A DNA stretch of 64,000 bases from Rhyacichthys aspro. Lineage: Eukaryota; Chordata; Actinopteri; Gobiiformes; Rhyacichthyidae. The translations under genes and the position numbers were made by a program. This document shows, piece after piece, positions 1-11,183 of this stretch. The stretch covers positions 18,453,307-18,517,306 of the forward strand of contig CM072151.1 of the NCBI GenBank assembly GCA_036850595.1, read 5' to 3'. The notes under the pieces are model-generated. The model was not told the origin of the DNA and searched no databases. It worked only from the letters and a program-made list of their open reading frames with translations. The number at the start of each line of letters is the position of its first letter. Position 1 is the first letter of the stretch.

Positions 1-188
1 GTTAGACAAACGCAAAGGGTGTTATTTTAAATCAATCACAGACTACTGTCGGTTTTGACTGACGGGTTAAACACTAGTAAGTACATTATTCTACAGGGTT
101 CACCATGAGGGCCTCTCTGCTGTGCTCTACTGACTCTGACTTGTTGTTGTGCTCGGTGCGTGGCGTCTGTCTGTGCTTGGGGGGGTAC
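1..188 (-). other. tp63: tp63 intron 12, 3' part of the gene not in window
   Basis: This stretch follows the GT donor of exon 12 on the minus strand. It shows no coding match to the SAM domain or the transactivation-inhibitory domain that end the p63 alpha isoform. Those exons must lie to the left of the window. An open frame reads on from exon 12 through the donor to a TAA at 86-88, but it resembles no p63 isoform tail known to me. Confidence 0.7.
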
Positions 189-339
189 CTGGAGATGCTG
201 CTGTCCATGGGGTATGGAGGAGGGGGGGTGCAGTGCTGCGAGGAGGGCACCAGGGGGAGCTGTGGCTGCAGTGCGTGTGTGGGGCTCAGTGAACTCATGT
301 CAGCGTTCATGGGGATGTGAGTGCCCATCATAGGAGTCA
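189..339 (-). CDS. tp63: tp63 exon 12 (proline-rich region with PPPY motif)
   Basis: The exon is 151 nt, with acceptor CAG before 339 and donor AG|GTACC at 188. It encodes the segment between the tetramerisation domain and the SAM domain. The block PMMGTHIPMNADM followed by LSPTHAL and CTPPPPYP is characteristic of p63. PPPPYP contains a PPxY motif, the kind of site bound by WW-domain ubiquitin ligases such as Itch/Nedd4 in mammalian p63 (family knowledge). It enters with two bases of a codon completed by exon 11 (A+TG = Met) and leaves with two bases. This exon belongs to alpha and beta type isoforms; the alpha-specific exons are outside the window. Confidence 0.95.
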
Positions 340-572
340 CTGCGGAGACAAAAGGAGCCGCTGTGAGCTCTGTGCACCGCTCTGGCCTTTACACATTACG
401 TCACGCCGAGCGCAGGTTACTCTCGACGCGACACACATGCAACAGAACAGGTCCCGCGGCACAAACAGGTGTCAGGTTTAAAGAGGAAGCACTGTGTTCA
501 GGCCCGGGCACGCTACATGTTAGAAAAACGCAGCGCTGGGGCAGAGGAGGGGAATCAGAGGAGCACACTTAC

Positions 573-718
573 TGTCGGTCAGGCCTCCGGACATGCTGGA
601 CGGGGTGAGGCTGTTGCGCTGCTGAGGGTTGATGAGCTGGCTCACCGAAGGCAGCTTGTTCACTTTGCCGTGAGTCGGGGAGCTGGAGCCGTACGAAGTC
701 TGAGACGGCATGGAGGTC
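573..718 (-). CDS. tp63: tp63 exon 11 (NKLPSVSQLINPQQRN segment)
   Basis: The exon is 146 nt, bounded by CAG|G at 718 and a strong donor ACA|GTAAGT at 573. It encodes TSMPSQTSYGSSSPTHG and then the nearly invariant p63 block NKLPSVSQLINPQQRN, followed by SLTPSSMSGGLTD. This is the serine/proline/glutamine-rich linker carboxy-terminal to the tetramerisation domain, part of the second transactivation region. The first base completes a Gln codon from exon 10 (CA+G) and the last base starts the Met codon of exon 12. Intron 11 is only 233 bp. No alternative splice signals were obvious. Confidence 0.95.
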
Positions 719-2796
719 CTGGGGCGGGAGAGAGGATAGGGTTAGTACCAGCAGACAGAGGCCACCAGTGACAGCTGAGACATGCTCAGAACTGGACTAC
801 AACTTTGATCTGTCATAACAGTATTAAAGATTAAAAGAAGTAGTAGAAGAGTTAGATGGAAGCTTCAAGCAGAAAAGCATTTATTATGTTCTGACAAAGT
901 GCAGCAGCCACAAAAATAAAGTCTGTTTCAAACAGAATTTTGACAAAGACAAGTTCAAAGGCTCTTAACAGTTATTATAGTTTCATTTGTTCAACGTGTT
1001 TTATTTAACAAAAAAAGGTCAATTCAAAACACACAAACTGTCCTGCAGTGACTTTAGAAATCATGACCAGCATTAAGTCATTTAATAAACCCACAAATAA
1101 AAGCAGCTACATTCAGGAGTCCAGCTCTCGTCATAAAGAAAACCACGGCACATTGATCAGCTCTGGAGTCAAGTACAAGAAGAGAACAGCTTGGTTCACG
1201 TCCAGCTTCAGACAAAAACTGGGACTGGCCACAAAAAAAATGGACTCTAAACTGTCTCTGAGATGTGGTGACTCGTGACATCATCACGTTACAAAGATTC
1301 ATGCACAATGTCCTGTTTAAAGACCAGTGTAGTCGGGGAGCTGTTTGTACAGCTACAGTCCACTCTGTTGCTCACTGAGAGCTGCGTCCCTTTGAGCAGC
1401 AGCATCTTTAGAGTCTTCACTTCCTCAGAGGCAGGTAAAAGGAGGTCAGAAAGCTCAAAGTGGAGAAAAGCAGTCAAAGAGAAGGTCGCTGAGAATCAGG
1501 AGGAATGTGGGCAGTGTTCAGCGCCGCCTGTGTTCTCCTGCAGCATCCAGCAGCTGGCTGCCCAGACGAGCTTTAATCAGACTGCAGAGAGGAACCAGAG
1601 AGAGGAGAGGACAGTGAGGACCCGCTGAAGACACCAGGACAGAGGAGACACCAGAGAAGGAGACGAGACAGGAAACAGAGTGAAAAGACACACAAATGTA
1701 GTGCATTAATGCTTTCATCCACAAGGTGGCACTATACACACACTGATGACAGCATTAACCTCTGACAGAGTTCACTTCTTTAGACTGAGGTGAAAGAAGG
1801 CCTCCAACATTTACTGTTGACAAAACCTTTTATTGAAAACACTACAGCATTGTTTTAGACTAGAGTCACAAACCAGACAACACAGTGCTTTACAGTGTGT
1901 TAAAGCTGACATGCAACTCATCATGATGACCTAATATGAACATCTTCTAACAAACTAACAGCAGGTAGTAACCAACAAACAGTGAAAATCCAAAGGAAGC
2001 GTGATCTCAGTGCGTGGCGGTCTGCCAGTGTCTTAATGGGAAACTCCAACATAAGCAGTAATTATCATGGCCGCTCTGTCGAACTATCATTTACTGCCGG
2101 GCGCACTTTTCCATCGTTTATAGTGAAAGGGTGTGCTGAGGAAAAGAGGGCACGCCTCAGACAGCTTTAATTACGCTCGGGCCAATGGATGAGGCCGAGG
2201 CATGGATTCTTTTTTTTCTTTTTTTGTCGAGTGCTGTTGTGCAAACCTGGCAGAGCACCCAAAGGCGTTACCGCGAAGCTTTGGAAGATTCTCTTTAACA
2301 AAGCGCAGCCAGGTACATTTGTCACGATTCATCAGCGCTGGCCCGTCTCCCATGAGAGCGAAGGAAAAACACGGCTCGCCCTCTGCTCTGCCAGCGTTAA
2401 CCCATTCTCAGTAAATTCACTAACAGTCATTCCAGCGCCATCCTGGTTGATAAATAAATAGGGTTCCGAATATTTAAAATGATTTCCAGGACTTTATTTT
2501 CACAAAGGAGGACAGCATTTTCCCTACATCTTGGGACAGATGCTTTTTTATTCCTCAAATGGTTAAGAATCATTCGGACTATTCCTTTTGGCTTTGGTTT
2601 AGAGTCCTCTCCACAAACTACAGGAGCCTCAAAGGGTCAAACTCAAAATTAAATTTACAAATGGGTTTACATTGGACACAGACAATATTTCCCAGACATA
2701 TTTCTAGAACAAACACTAGATTTACAGTTTTTGTCACTTCTCCAGGACAAAGTGAGAATCCTGATGGAGTATTCAAAGCCACAAAACCATACTCAC
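719..2796 (-). other. tp63: tp63 intron 10 (2.08 kb)
   Basis: This intron lies between the tetramerisation exon and exon 11. In mammals the terminal exon of the gamma isoform lies in this position. I searched by eye for a similar tail and found none I could defend. Bases about 1985-2400 are GC-richer and repeat-poor, which may mark a conserved element. Bases 2588-2645 match a stretch at 41598-41650 (shared core ACTACAGGAGCCTCA), so they belong to a dispersed repeat. Confidence 0.6.
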
Positions 2797-2921
2797 TGTT
2801 TCTGAAGGAGATTCTGCTGCTGCTGTCTGTATGATTCAATAGTGTGCTGGGGCAAAAACTGCATGAGCTCCAGAGACTCTTTAATTTTTACCAAAATCTC
2901 ATAAATTTCACGTCCTTTGAT
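2797..2921 (-). CDS. tp63: tp63 exon 10 (tetramerisation domain)
   Basis: The exon is 125 nt, acceptor TTCCAG|ATC and donor ACA|GTGAGT. It encodes the p53-family oligomerisation helix: GREIYEILVKIKESLELMQ, then FLPQHTIESYRQQQQ and NLLQKQ. It builds the dimer-of-dimers through which p63 binds DNA as a tetramer. The glutamine run is four residues, shorter than in human p63. Entry is phase 0 after exon 9 and exit is phase 2. Reading straight into the intron gives CAG TGA, so retention of intron 10 would stop the protein exactly after the oligomerisation domain. Confidence 0.97.
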
Positions 2922-3007
2922 CTGGAAGAAAGAGAGAAAACGGTCCTCAATATAGGTATCACTGTGTTTTGAAGGATTACCTTGAAAAACAGAGTGAAGA
3001 GACTTAC

Positions 3008-3090
3008 AGGCAAACAAAAGACCTCCTCGTCCGTGGATCTTCTCTTCTTTATGGTGGACATCTGGATGCCGTGGGACACTTGACGGAAAG
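3008..3090 (-). CDS. tp63: tp63 exon 9 (linker, basic KKRR patch)
   Basis: The exon is 83 nt, acceptor TTCGCAG|CTTTC and donor CCT|GTAAGT. It encodes PFRQVSHGIQMSTIKKRRSTDEEVFCLP with the first Pro codon split with exon 8. This is the hinge between DNA-binding and tetramerisation domains. The cluster KKRR is the expected nuclear localisation signal position in p53-family proteins. The flanking introns are tiny: 86 bp to exon 10 and 158 bp to exon 8. Spacing, phase and sequence all fit p63 rather than p53 or p73. Confidence 0.96.
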
Positions 3091-3248
3091 CTGCGAAGAA
3101 AAAGGAAAGTGAGTGGCACTGCTCGTGGGTTTTTAGAGTGAAGTGAGCCTAAGCCAGAGCAAAAAAAAAAAGGCAGGAAAGTAAAGAGTTTGGGAGCATT
3201 CAGAGTCCTTATGACAAGCAGCCCGCCACCAGCCCCAGCACTACTTAC

Positions 3249-3385
3249 GGCGCTTCGTACCCTCACTGCTCTTTGTGGCGTCCGTCACATTCTGCTTGCG
3301 GATGCTGTCCTCGTCGGCCTTTCGGTCGCGGCCCGGGCAGGCGCAGATCCTCGCCTCGAAGCATCGGCGGCCTAATACCTGACCG
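3249..3385 (-). CDS. tp63: tp63 exon 8 (DNA-binding domain, GRRCFEARICACPGRDR)
   Basis: The exon is 137 nt, the same length as the equivalent p53-family exon. It encodes GQVLGRRCFEARICACPGRD followed by RKADEDSIRKQNVTDATKSS and EGTKR. RICACPGRDR contains the arginine equivalent to p53 R273 and the residues of the last DNA-contacting helix. All key residues are present. Acceptor is CAG|CGGTCAG (completing the Asp codon from exon 7) and donor is GCC|GTAAGT, leaving one base of the Pro codon for exon 9. Confidence 0.97.
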
Positions 3386-3466
3386 CTGCGGGGGAACGGT
3401 GGACAGTTAGAAATGATCTTTGAACGGTCGGAGACTGAGGAGGAAGAAAAGGGAACAGTGTCTTAC

Positions 3467-3576
3467 TCTCGAGTTTCCAGAGTGACGATGATGAGAATGG
3501 GGCGTCTGTTCATCCCGCCCACGCAGCTCGAGTTGCACATGAAGTTATACAAGATTGTGGTGAATTCTGTTCCCAC
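3467..3576 (-). CDS. tp63: tp63 exon 7 (zinc-binding cysteines, GGMNRRP)
   Basis: The exon is 110 nt, the standard p53-family length. It encodes VGTEFTTILYNFMCNSSC, then VGGMNRRPILIIVTLETR. The two cysteines in MCNSSC are the second half of the zinc site. NRRP carries the arginines equivalent to p53 R248/R249, which contact the minor groove; in human p63 this is a hotspot for ectrodactyly syndrome mutations. Acceptor is TCAG|GTG and donor is AGA|GTAAGA. Nothing is missing or altered at the key positions. Confidence 0.97.
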
Positions 3577-3744
3577 CTGAGACGAGACAATGACAGTGAC
3601 AGTGAGTGACTCCTGAAGAACTTGCTCCTAACATATTTTGTTAACTCTAGTGTGCCTCTTTTGTCAGGTCTAAAAAAAGGCCATACATTTTGACTTCAGG
3701 CCTTATTTTGTCGCATTAGCTCAGGCAGCACAGACGAGTTAAAG

Positions 3745-4293
3745 TTAAAGGTGCAGTGTGTAGTTTTGTGCAGCATCTGGTGGTGAAACAGCACATTACA
3801 ATTAACCTTCTCAAACCTGTCTTTTCTACAGCCTGAGGGCAGCTACGGTAGCACTGTAGGGACATGCTGTTGTCTATGAACAAACCCAGGGAAAATTGAG
3901 TTGGTGAAGCTCCTTTGAGTTTACTTTAATGATTTAGAAACAAATTTGCAGGGCCGCCTCGATGGCTCATCATGAGAGGGCATACCATGTACCTGGGAGA
4001 CCCGGGATTGATTCCTGCTCAGGTCATTTACCCAATTTCACTTCCCTCTTTCTGACTCTATTTTCTGTCTGTCTGCCATCCTTCCGAATAAAAGCAAAAA
4101 AAGCATTGCGAACAAATTTGTGTATTAATATCATAAGCCTTAATATAATATTGTGTGTTTAAAAAAGAAAAATAAATGCACTTCTTTTCTAACTGTGGAG
4201 AGCAGCAAGAATAGGAATGAAATTTGTATTTTTTTTTATGGCAAAATAGTGTTGTTTGACTTCATTTTGTTTTTTTACGCACTGCACCTTTAA
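3745..4293. mobile_element. TTAA-type MITE in tp63 intron 6
   Basis: Both ends read TTAA followed by AGGTGCAGTG (left at 3745, right as the reverse complement ending at 4293). The terminal inverted repeats and TTAA target site fit a non-autonomous piggyBac-like element. No transposase frame is present. The internal part 3811-3890 is one of five copies in the window of a dispersed repeat, which suggests that the family has been active across this locus. TTAA is self-complementary, so its presence at both ends is supportive but not proof of a duplication. Confidence 0.65.
3949..4110 (+). mobile_element. tRNA-derived SINE nested in the MITE
   Basis: A 162-bp insertion is flanked by a perfect 10-bp direct repeat AACAAATTTG (3939-3948 and 4111-4120). 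Inside, TGGCTCATCATGAGAGG near the 5' end resembles a pol III A box and GGGATTGATTCCTG resembles a B box at the expected distance. The 3' end is A-rich (AATAAAAGCAAAAAAAG). This is the anatomy of a tRNA-derived SINE with a target-site duplication. Its position inside the MITE orders the events: MITE first, SINE later. I do not assign it to a named family. Confidence 0.7.
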
Positions 4294-4341
4294 CGATTTG
4301 ATGAAGACAAATAATGAAAAGTCTGCAACAGGACGGCTCAC

Positions 4342-4457
4342 CTGAGGGGGTTCATAAGGCACCAGGACGCTCTGTCGTCCCGTGATGGAGTCCTCCACGT
4401 ACTGGGCGTGGCTGTTGCCCTCCACGCGGATCAAGTGACTCGGAGGAGCTATCTGAC
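4342..4457 (-). CDS. tp63: tp63 exon 6 (DNA-binding domain, HLIRVEGN)
   Basis: The exon is 116 nt, acceptor CTAG|GTCAG and donor CAG|GTGAG. It encodes QIAPPSHLIRVEGNSHAQYV then EDSITGRQSVLVPYEPPQ. HLIRVEGN is a strict signature of the p53-family core domain, and the arginine in it corresponds to human p63 R227, another disease position. The exon starts with two bases that complete the Gly of exon 5 and ends on a codon boundary. Confidence 0.97.
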
Positions 4458-4545
4458 CTAGAAGCACCACAGACAAAAGTTAGTTTATACACAGCTCGAG
4501 CTCCAGTGATAGGTTCGTGTGAATACGGTAAATGAAGGAACCGAC

Positions 4546-4732
4546 CGTCGTTGAACTCGCGGCTGAGCTCGTGGTTCGGGCAGCGCTTGACCACCTCAGT
4601 CACGTGTTCCGCTTTCTTGTACACGGGCATCGCTCTGATCACGGCGCCCTGCGGTGGAGGGGTCAGGACTTTGATCTGAATGGGACACGTCTTTGCGATC
4701 TGGCAGTACAACTTCTTCAGCTCTGTCGAATA
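4546..4732 (-). CDS. tp63: tp63 exon 5 (DNA-binding domain, first zinc half-site)
   Basis: The exon is 187 nt, acceptor CTGCAG|TATTCG and donor GACG|GTCGGT. It encodes YSTELKKLYCQIAKTCPIQI, KVLTPPPQGAVIRAMPVYKK and AEHVTEVVKRCPNHELSREF, then ND. KRCPNHE supplies the Cys and His of the zinc site and the arginine equivalent to p53 R175. The donor GTCGGT is weaker than the GTAAGT donors used elsewhere in the gene, but phase and homology leave no better choice. Confidence 0.97.
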
Positions 4733-7700
4733 CTGCAGTGAAAAAACAAAAAAACAAAAACAGAAAATCAGCTGACTTCGAAACAATATCTGCATCATTT
4801 TCAAAGAACAGCTTAACACCTGTCGCCTAGACGGAGCACTTCTGGTTTACCCCCGAGTCGTGAGGGTTTAAGTCAAGACTGTGATTATGACCTACTTAAA
4901 CTGAACACACGACGCTTGGTTCTGAAAGTGTGGACTGGACGACCTCAAAGATGTCTCTAGGAGAGCCTCTGGGACTTCCGAGGGGTGCCATAAAACGGAC
5001 CCCTCCAGCTGCAATTAAACCGGGCCAGGCTTTCATCTTGTGCTAAGCATCTGTGGCCCTTCATCACAGAGAGCGGAGCTTTTGAAGACGCTGCGGAGAA
5101 ATTCTACGAGAGTACAAATGGGCCTTCCTTCGTGTTGGGCAAAAATGACTTGTTTTGGTGTTTTGGATTGAATTAGATAAGGACCTAATCATAAAACCTG
5201 CCTGGTTGCGCACAAGTGCTTCACAGTTGACTTCCAGCCTTCTTCAGACCTTGAATCTGTATACTTAGTAATCCAGGAGTCATGAATAATAGATGTATGT
5301 TGATCCGTGGCAGTGTAAGGAACCAGAAGCATTAAACCATCAGAAAGACTGAATTGTTGCTAACAGGCAGAACCCAACTGTGTAAACAAAGCATAGAAAT
5401 CTGCACAGTGTAAACCCATCGTTAAGCCCTCTATGTGCACAAGGCCCTGGGTGGGGGAGAAGGGAAATTTCTCCTGTCATGTTCATTTCGGAGTAAATTG
5501 TGAAAAGCGCTAAGGGCTGTGTTTGAGAACAATGCAAAATAAAATTCCTCTTCTATTAAGTTGAATTATAAAAAAAGAGCTCCTCACTCCTCTGTCTGCA
5601 CCGACTGTGGATATTACACAAGCTTGGCACGGCCATTTTCTGCTCAGCTCCCCAGGCGCAACCTCTCCTTTCATCAGGACAAACCCAAAACAGAACATTC
5701 CCATCTCTCTCTAGTTTTCACTCTAAATACAGTCATGGATTTCATCGAGACCCAAATTCTCTGCTTTGCTCTTTTCCTCAAGTGACCTCATTAGAAAGTG
5801 TTGAAGCACAGGGTGAACTGACAAAACACTGCAAGAAAAGTAAGATACAATTAACTGTTGGGACAAATTGGCATTAAAATATAAATCTGAGCATCATGAC
5901 GTTTGTGGGTTTATGAGATAAAGGATAATGAGGAGTTGAAGTTCTGGGACATATATCTTGTACATCAACAGAACTGAACTGACTACTGCCTCAAATCAAA
6001 GCAGCTTTGCAAAAGAAAAAGATGAATGGTTGCAGTTTCATTGTCCCCTCACTCCAAACCTGATACGCGCTGTACACTTCTGTCAATCATCTAAATGAGG
6101 TGGAGAAGCCAAGCAAAGAGACGCAGGAAAGAGGAAAGAATAGTGAGATTATCAAGCAAAGACGATGGGAGGAGAGCCGTGTAAAGGGTCAGAACGCAGT
6201 GTTTGGAATAATTACAGGCTGCTGCTTTGTGGAGCTGTGATATCTGCTCCAGTCTTCACTGAAGTTTGTTTAGATCATATCCCACTGTCTCACAGCTCCT
6301 CTGAACGTGCACACAAACAAACACATGCCACCGAACCATCCCAGCCCCGCAGCTACAAACTTTGAGCTCATAAGTATGTGGCACTGTGTTTGCTCAGCAG
6401 TGAGAGCAGGAGCTGCTGCTAAAGCTAACAGCGCTCAGGGCGGGGGACAGTTGACTGATGGGATTCAGTGGCTCACACAGGGCGCGGTACTCAGGTGTTA
6501 ACATGTAATTATGAGTCTTTCATTGGTCACAATGTGAACTATACAGCCACACAGCACTCAGCACACAACACAGAGCTAATTAATCTCAATCCTTAAAAAA
6601 AAATGGGCATGAACAACACGTGACTTAAAAAAAACCCAGCCTGGTGCAACTCTTTATAATTGTGCTGCCAAAGACCTCTTAGCTGAGCCTTTAAATATAT
6701 TACTGGTGTGACAAACAGTTCGTCTGATGTGAGTACAGTGAATATGTGCGATGACTTTGTACCATATGCATCACTTGCACACACAGACACACACTTCCCG
6801 TTTGGTGCAGGTCGGGACAGGCCCACAGCTGGAGTGTTCCCCTCTCCCTGACAGGCGCTGCGGGCGCATGCACCGCTCAAGTCCTGACAAACATCAGGCC
6901 TTAAACAAGCACTGTTTGGCGCCTCTGGTCTTGTCTTCTTCATACCTGACATGTCATGTCATGCCTGGAGCTTCTCCCAAACCTGTTTAATTCAACAATA
7001 ATGCAAAGGAGTTTTTTTCTCTCCTTTTCCCAGTAACAGATATAAGACACCTGCACTTTGCAGAGAAAATATGTTCAGATTAAATGTTTAGCCCATCACC
7101 TTTACAAAATAACTATAATTCAGTAGTGCTCAACAAACAGACCACTCAGTGTCAGAGACACCTGTCCCAGGACAACCCTGTACAGCTTCATGTGACTGAA
7201 GTCTATCACCTGAGCCACCTGACTGAGGCAGACCTCTGTCAAAGTGAGAAGAAATGATAAATAAGAATATTTATTTGAATATAAAGTTTAAATACAGTGT
7301 GGGTTATGATCCTCTGCACAGTCACACTGTTTATTATTCTTCTGCTGAATTGCAACTGCACTGTGTTTTTCTAAACACAGTTGTGTGTTTACTCTGGTTG
7401 AAAGAATTTTGAAGTAAAAACAGAGAATGGGCTTCTCTGTGAATGTGAAGAAATCACTTCAAATGTAATAAAAAGTTTCCAGCTATGCCTTTTAAAAATT
7501 CCCTTGTACCTTTTCCCATCTGTGGCTCTTAGGGCTTGTCTCTCTGTGATGGGCGAGTCGTGACAAGCTTTTTGACACAAACAAGTCTGAGCCCCATCTC
7601 GTGAGGCGTGGGACGGGCCCGCAGATGTTCCAGGGGCAAGCTGCGTCTTGCTGCCTTTCGCTAGAACACTCTTCTCTTTGAGCATTCAGGGCTCTCCTCC

Positions 7701-10700
7701 TCCTCCGGCGCAATGTGAGATGCAAGCATCAAGCTTAACTCAGTGAAAAAGACAGAGCCCACTTCAGGAGCGCAGAGTTCAGGAAAGAGGCACACCATAT
7801 TTACACAGGCATTATCTACAGGCGCTCAATCCATTACTGTAATCCCCTCAGCTCTGCAGCACCCAGTGATAGCCCCAACCATCGCATTCCTCTTCTTTCA
7901 GTACTATACCTGCTGGCAGCTAATACACAGGGCAAACACTACCAATCTTCAGCCGCACAATAGTTGCACCAATAGGCAACAAAAGCCACCTCGTTTGCGA
8001 CACTCCATTAATTTAGTAAAGCAAAGACGATAAAGCATCCGTAGCATGTGTATTCTTTTGACCTGACCTAAAGCTAGATGACAAGGGGGGGCAGAGGAGT
8101 GCCCACAAGGCAACTGTGTGGGAACAGTTCTGGGAAGTGTTGACGTGTTGTGCCTCAGTGTGTGTCACAGGCGCCCTAGACAGGAAGAGGTTAAGGTGTG
8201 GGTTTGGGATTAGGTGTGTCTCCATAAGAACCATCATCAAAAAGACAGTACACAGCGCACTAAGTCTGCTGGAAGATCCTGCTGGTCTTCAAACGCAGCG
8301 TTAGCAGCGGTGACATCTTCAGTGGCTGTCCAGCAGATGAGCTACTGCGCTGGGATTAGCACGGGGCTTTGTGAAAGAGGAAGCACCGTAATCACAGCTG
8401 TTTGGAGGAGGGTTGACTATTGTAGATCATCAAGATGACTACGATGAAGTAGTATGGAAAATGATCACATGAAAACAAGGTGCAAGGAGACCTAATTCTG
8501 ACTATAGGGTGAAACAAAGCAGTTGTGTAAAATTACTGATGATGAATACATGATGATGCTCCCAGTTTCCCTAGTTTTGCTATTTCCCACACTCTCACAA
8601 AGTAGCACAGAACTTTTTTTTCATTATTATCAGCTACTAAACAACAGTGACTGAAGCTACTCTGCTGCAAATTCACAAGTGTCTTTATACATAGAGATTT
8701 TCAAGACTATAATCCTTACTTAAATGTAAAGTAATTAACTTTGTCGAAGTTTAAATGTATGTGTACCTTTTATTTTTAACTGACTACATTTACTTTTACT
8801 CAACATTTCACACTATGTAAATGAACAAGTGTCACTTCAGATAATAATTGCCCCACAAAAGTTCCCAAGTTCAATATCCAGTTCTACAAGACTCTCTTAC
8901 AGGAGAAGCAGCAGAAGTAGCAATAACAGTTCAATCTTTTGCTTTAATACTTTTGTGAATAAAAAAAATCTGACCCTGCATTCTAACCCTTTTTACTAAA
9001 TACTCTTTTGTTGACTACTTCAACTCCTTCTATTGTAGAATGTCCTTAATAATGAGTAATGAAAACATATTTTGACCCGTCTCTAACCTACTCTTGTGTG
9101 TTCAATGGCCATAGATTGAACTGTATTTTAATTATGTATTTATTTTGTAAGTTGATTTAAATACACTTTAGTTATTCACATGTTATATTGCAGCTTTTTC
9201 CTTGATAAAAATGCCACGATAGAAATACATTGAGATACATCAATTATGTTGCATTTTAAGCTTAAAATGTTGAGTTAGACATAAAGAAATGCTGACACAG
9301 GCCAATCCCAAAGCCAATTACACGAGACATACATATTTTACTAAGTTCTATGATGCACTGTAATAGTTTTTCAGCTGTACTCCAAACCAATCAAACCAGT
9401 CCTGAGTCATGTGTTATGACTGCTCCCGTCTGTTACAGTGATGGGACGTACTGCTCCGTTTGTGGGGCGTGTCCGTCACTAAACCACACTTTGAACTCGT
9501 CACAGTTGCGCACCAGACAAACACTTTTGTTTTTGGGGCTGTGAAAATGAGAGGGATGAGCGAGGCGGTGTGGGAATCGGGTAAATGTCACAATCCCACA
9601 GTCGGCGATGTCGTCCAGCACTCCCTGAGTTCAGGCAGTACTGGGAGGAACGGTGCAGCGATTTCATTGGTGCGTTTGGTTAGTAGACTGATGTGTTCAC
9701 ACTAAATCAAATGTTGTAGGGTAAGATCTTTAAGGCTGATTATTAAAACCTGCAATATAATTATATATGCTGGAATCTTTATGTAAAGTCAGAACTGCCC
9801 AAAACTAATAAAGCAATTAAATGTCACAAACGTTACAGGATTTGCCGTCAAATAGCGGGTGACAGTTCTGCCACCTTCGACGTCCGCTAGGGTGCGATAC
9901 CAGACTGAACTGTGAGCTTTGTGACAGTGTCGTCCAGATGAGACACATAAACAAGAGAGCAGGTGGAGCGGTGATGCAACAGCTGTCCGTCGGGCCGTGT
10001 TGTTTGTAATGACAGAGCAGGAGGAGCTTGTTCTGTCGCTTTTACAAAGCGTGACATGATGACATGGAGCTGCGCGGTGCGTTACCACACACCTGGACCA
10101 ACGCTTAAGCCTGTTTACCTCTGTCATCAACAAGGTGTCCCAGGACACTGCCCGCAATAAACTGCAGGCTGACCATGAGTACAATCTGTTAACTGAGGCT
10201 ACGTCCAACTCTACTGGATTTTTTTGTTTTTTTTGTTTTTTTACCGCAGCGTTTCACATAGGGTCAAGTGCAGTGTTGTAGGAATGGTAAAAAGGTTGTT
10301 AAATAATGTTGCTGAGTTAAAGGCAATAACACAGAAACACGTGTAATGGATATCTTCTTTGAAAATGTATCTGTGACAACTAATTATTCTAAATCATGAA
10401 ATATGAGTGTCATCAAAACATTAACGAAGTGTTTGAATGGTCCTATTTTGTTTATTAAGAAGTTGTTTTGTGTTCATGTGCTTTCTACTCAAAAAGCAAC
10501 AAAATTAACACATTCATTCAAAGAAAGCTAAAAAAAAATACTTGAATATAGCAACAGCAACACAACCATTAAATACTGTATAAATGTTCTTTATTAGCTT
10601 TTCTACTTCCTCCAGGTCACTGTTGTGCAAAATGTAGTTGCAATCACATATTACAAACTCCTGCTATGTTGTTATGAGGAAATGAAAGAACCTAATTTAA

Positions 10701-11183
10701 TTCATTTATGTACATCAATTCATAAAATATATTTAGTGTTTCCAAAGACCATATATACTGTATGCACCACTAACCTTAAAAATGAAAACACATTCTTCTG
10801 GGTGTAGCCTGAATAGATGCCTTACCATTTATTTTTTTACTTTTTATATTAACTTGACTGTCAGGGCCGAAAAAGAATGCCTGGGGTTCAGTCCTGACTC
10901 ACAGATATATTTCTTAAGAAGTTTTTTTTTTCTTACAACCAGATGCAGTTGTGCAATGCAGGACTTCGGAAAAAAAAAGTGCACCTGCATTTGCCTCGAG
11001 CACAGAGTCTCAGAGAAGTAACTCATGATTTTCAGTATCCTCTAGGTTGACACATTACTTGTTTGACCTTTTACAGACAGTTATGACTAAGTTGTAACTT
11101 TTTTTTACTCCCATTTCAGTGTTTTATTTTCATCACGTTTACTGAGACACTAAGTTGTACAATGACTCCAAGATTCCCCTTAC
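4733..11183 (-). other. tp63: tp63 intron 4 (6.45 kb)
   Basis: No exon was found here. Bases about 8690-8820 show degenerate CTACTTAAGTA-like sequence related to the element fragment at 52454-52900. Bases about 9430-9640 and 9830-10210 are GC-richer and repeat-poor and could hold conserved non-coding sequence. The 139-codon open frame at 9789-10208 on the minus strand lacks recognisable homology and splice context. A T-rich tract lies at 10220-10245. Confidence 0.5.

Larger units (their letters stand above)
3577..4341 (-). other. tp63: tp63 intron 6, filled by a MITE with nested SINE
   Basis: The intron is 765 bp. About 550 bp of it is a TTAA-flanked element (3745-4293), which itself carries a SINE insertion (3949-4110). 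The remaining flanks, 3577-3744 and 4294-4341, are unremarkable. It is by far the largest intron in the exon 5-10 block, so the insertions account for most of its length. Confidence 0.8.

Noticed and set aside
1275..1628. Open frame of 117 codons opposite tp63 intron 10
   Set aside because: No homology; low-complexity Ser/Glu-rich translation.
719..2796. A p63 gamma-specific terminal exon
   Set aside because: The expected position was read on the minus strand but no tail resembling known gamma endings with a proper acceptor could be defended.
9789..10208. Open frame of 139 codons on the minus strand in tp63 intron 4
   Set aside because: No resemblance to p63 or any family I know; not needed for p63 splicing, since exon 4 joins exon 5 in phase.
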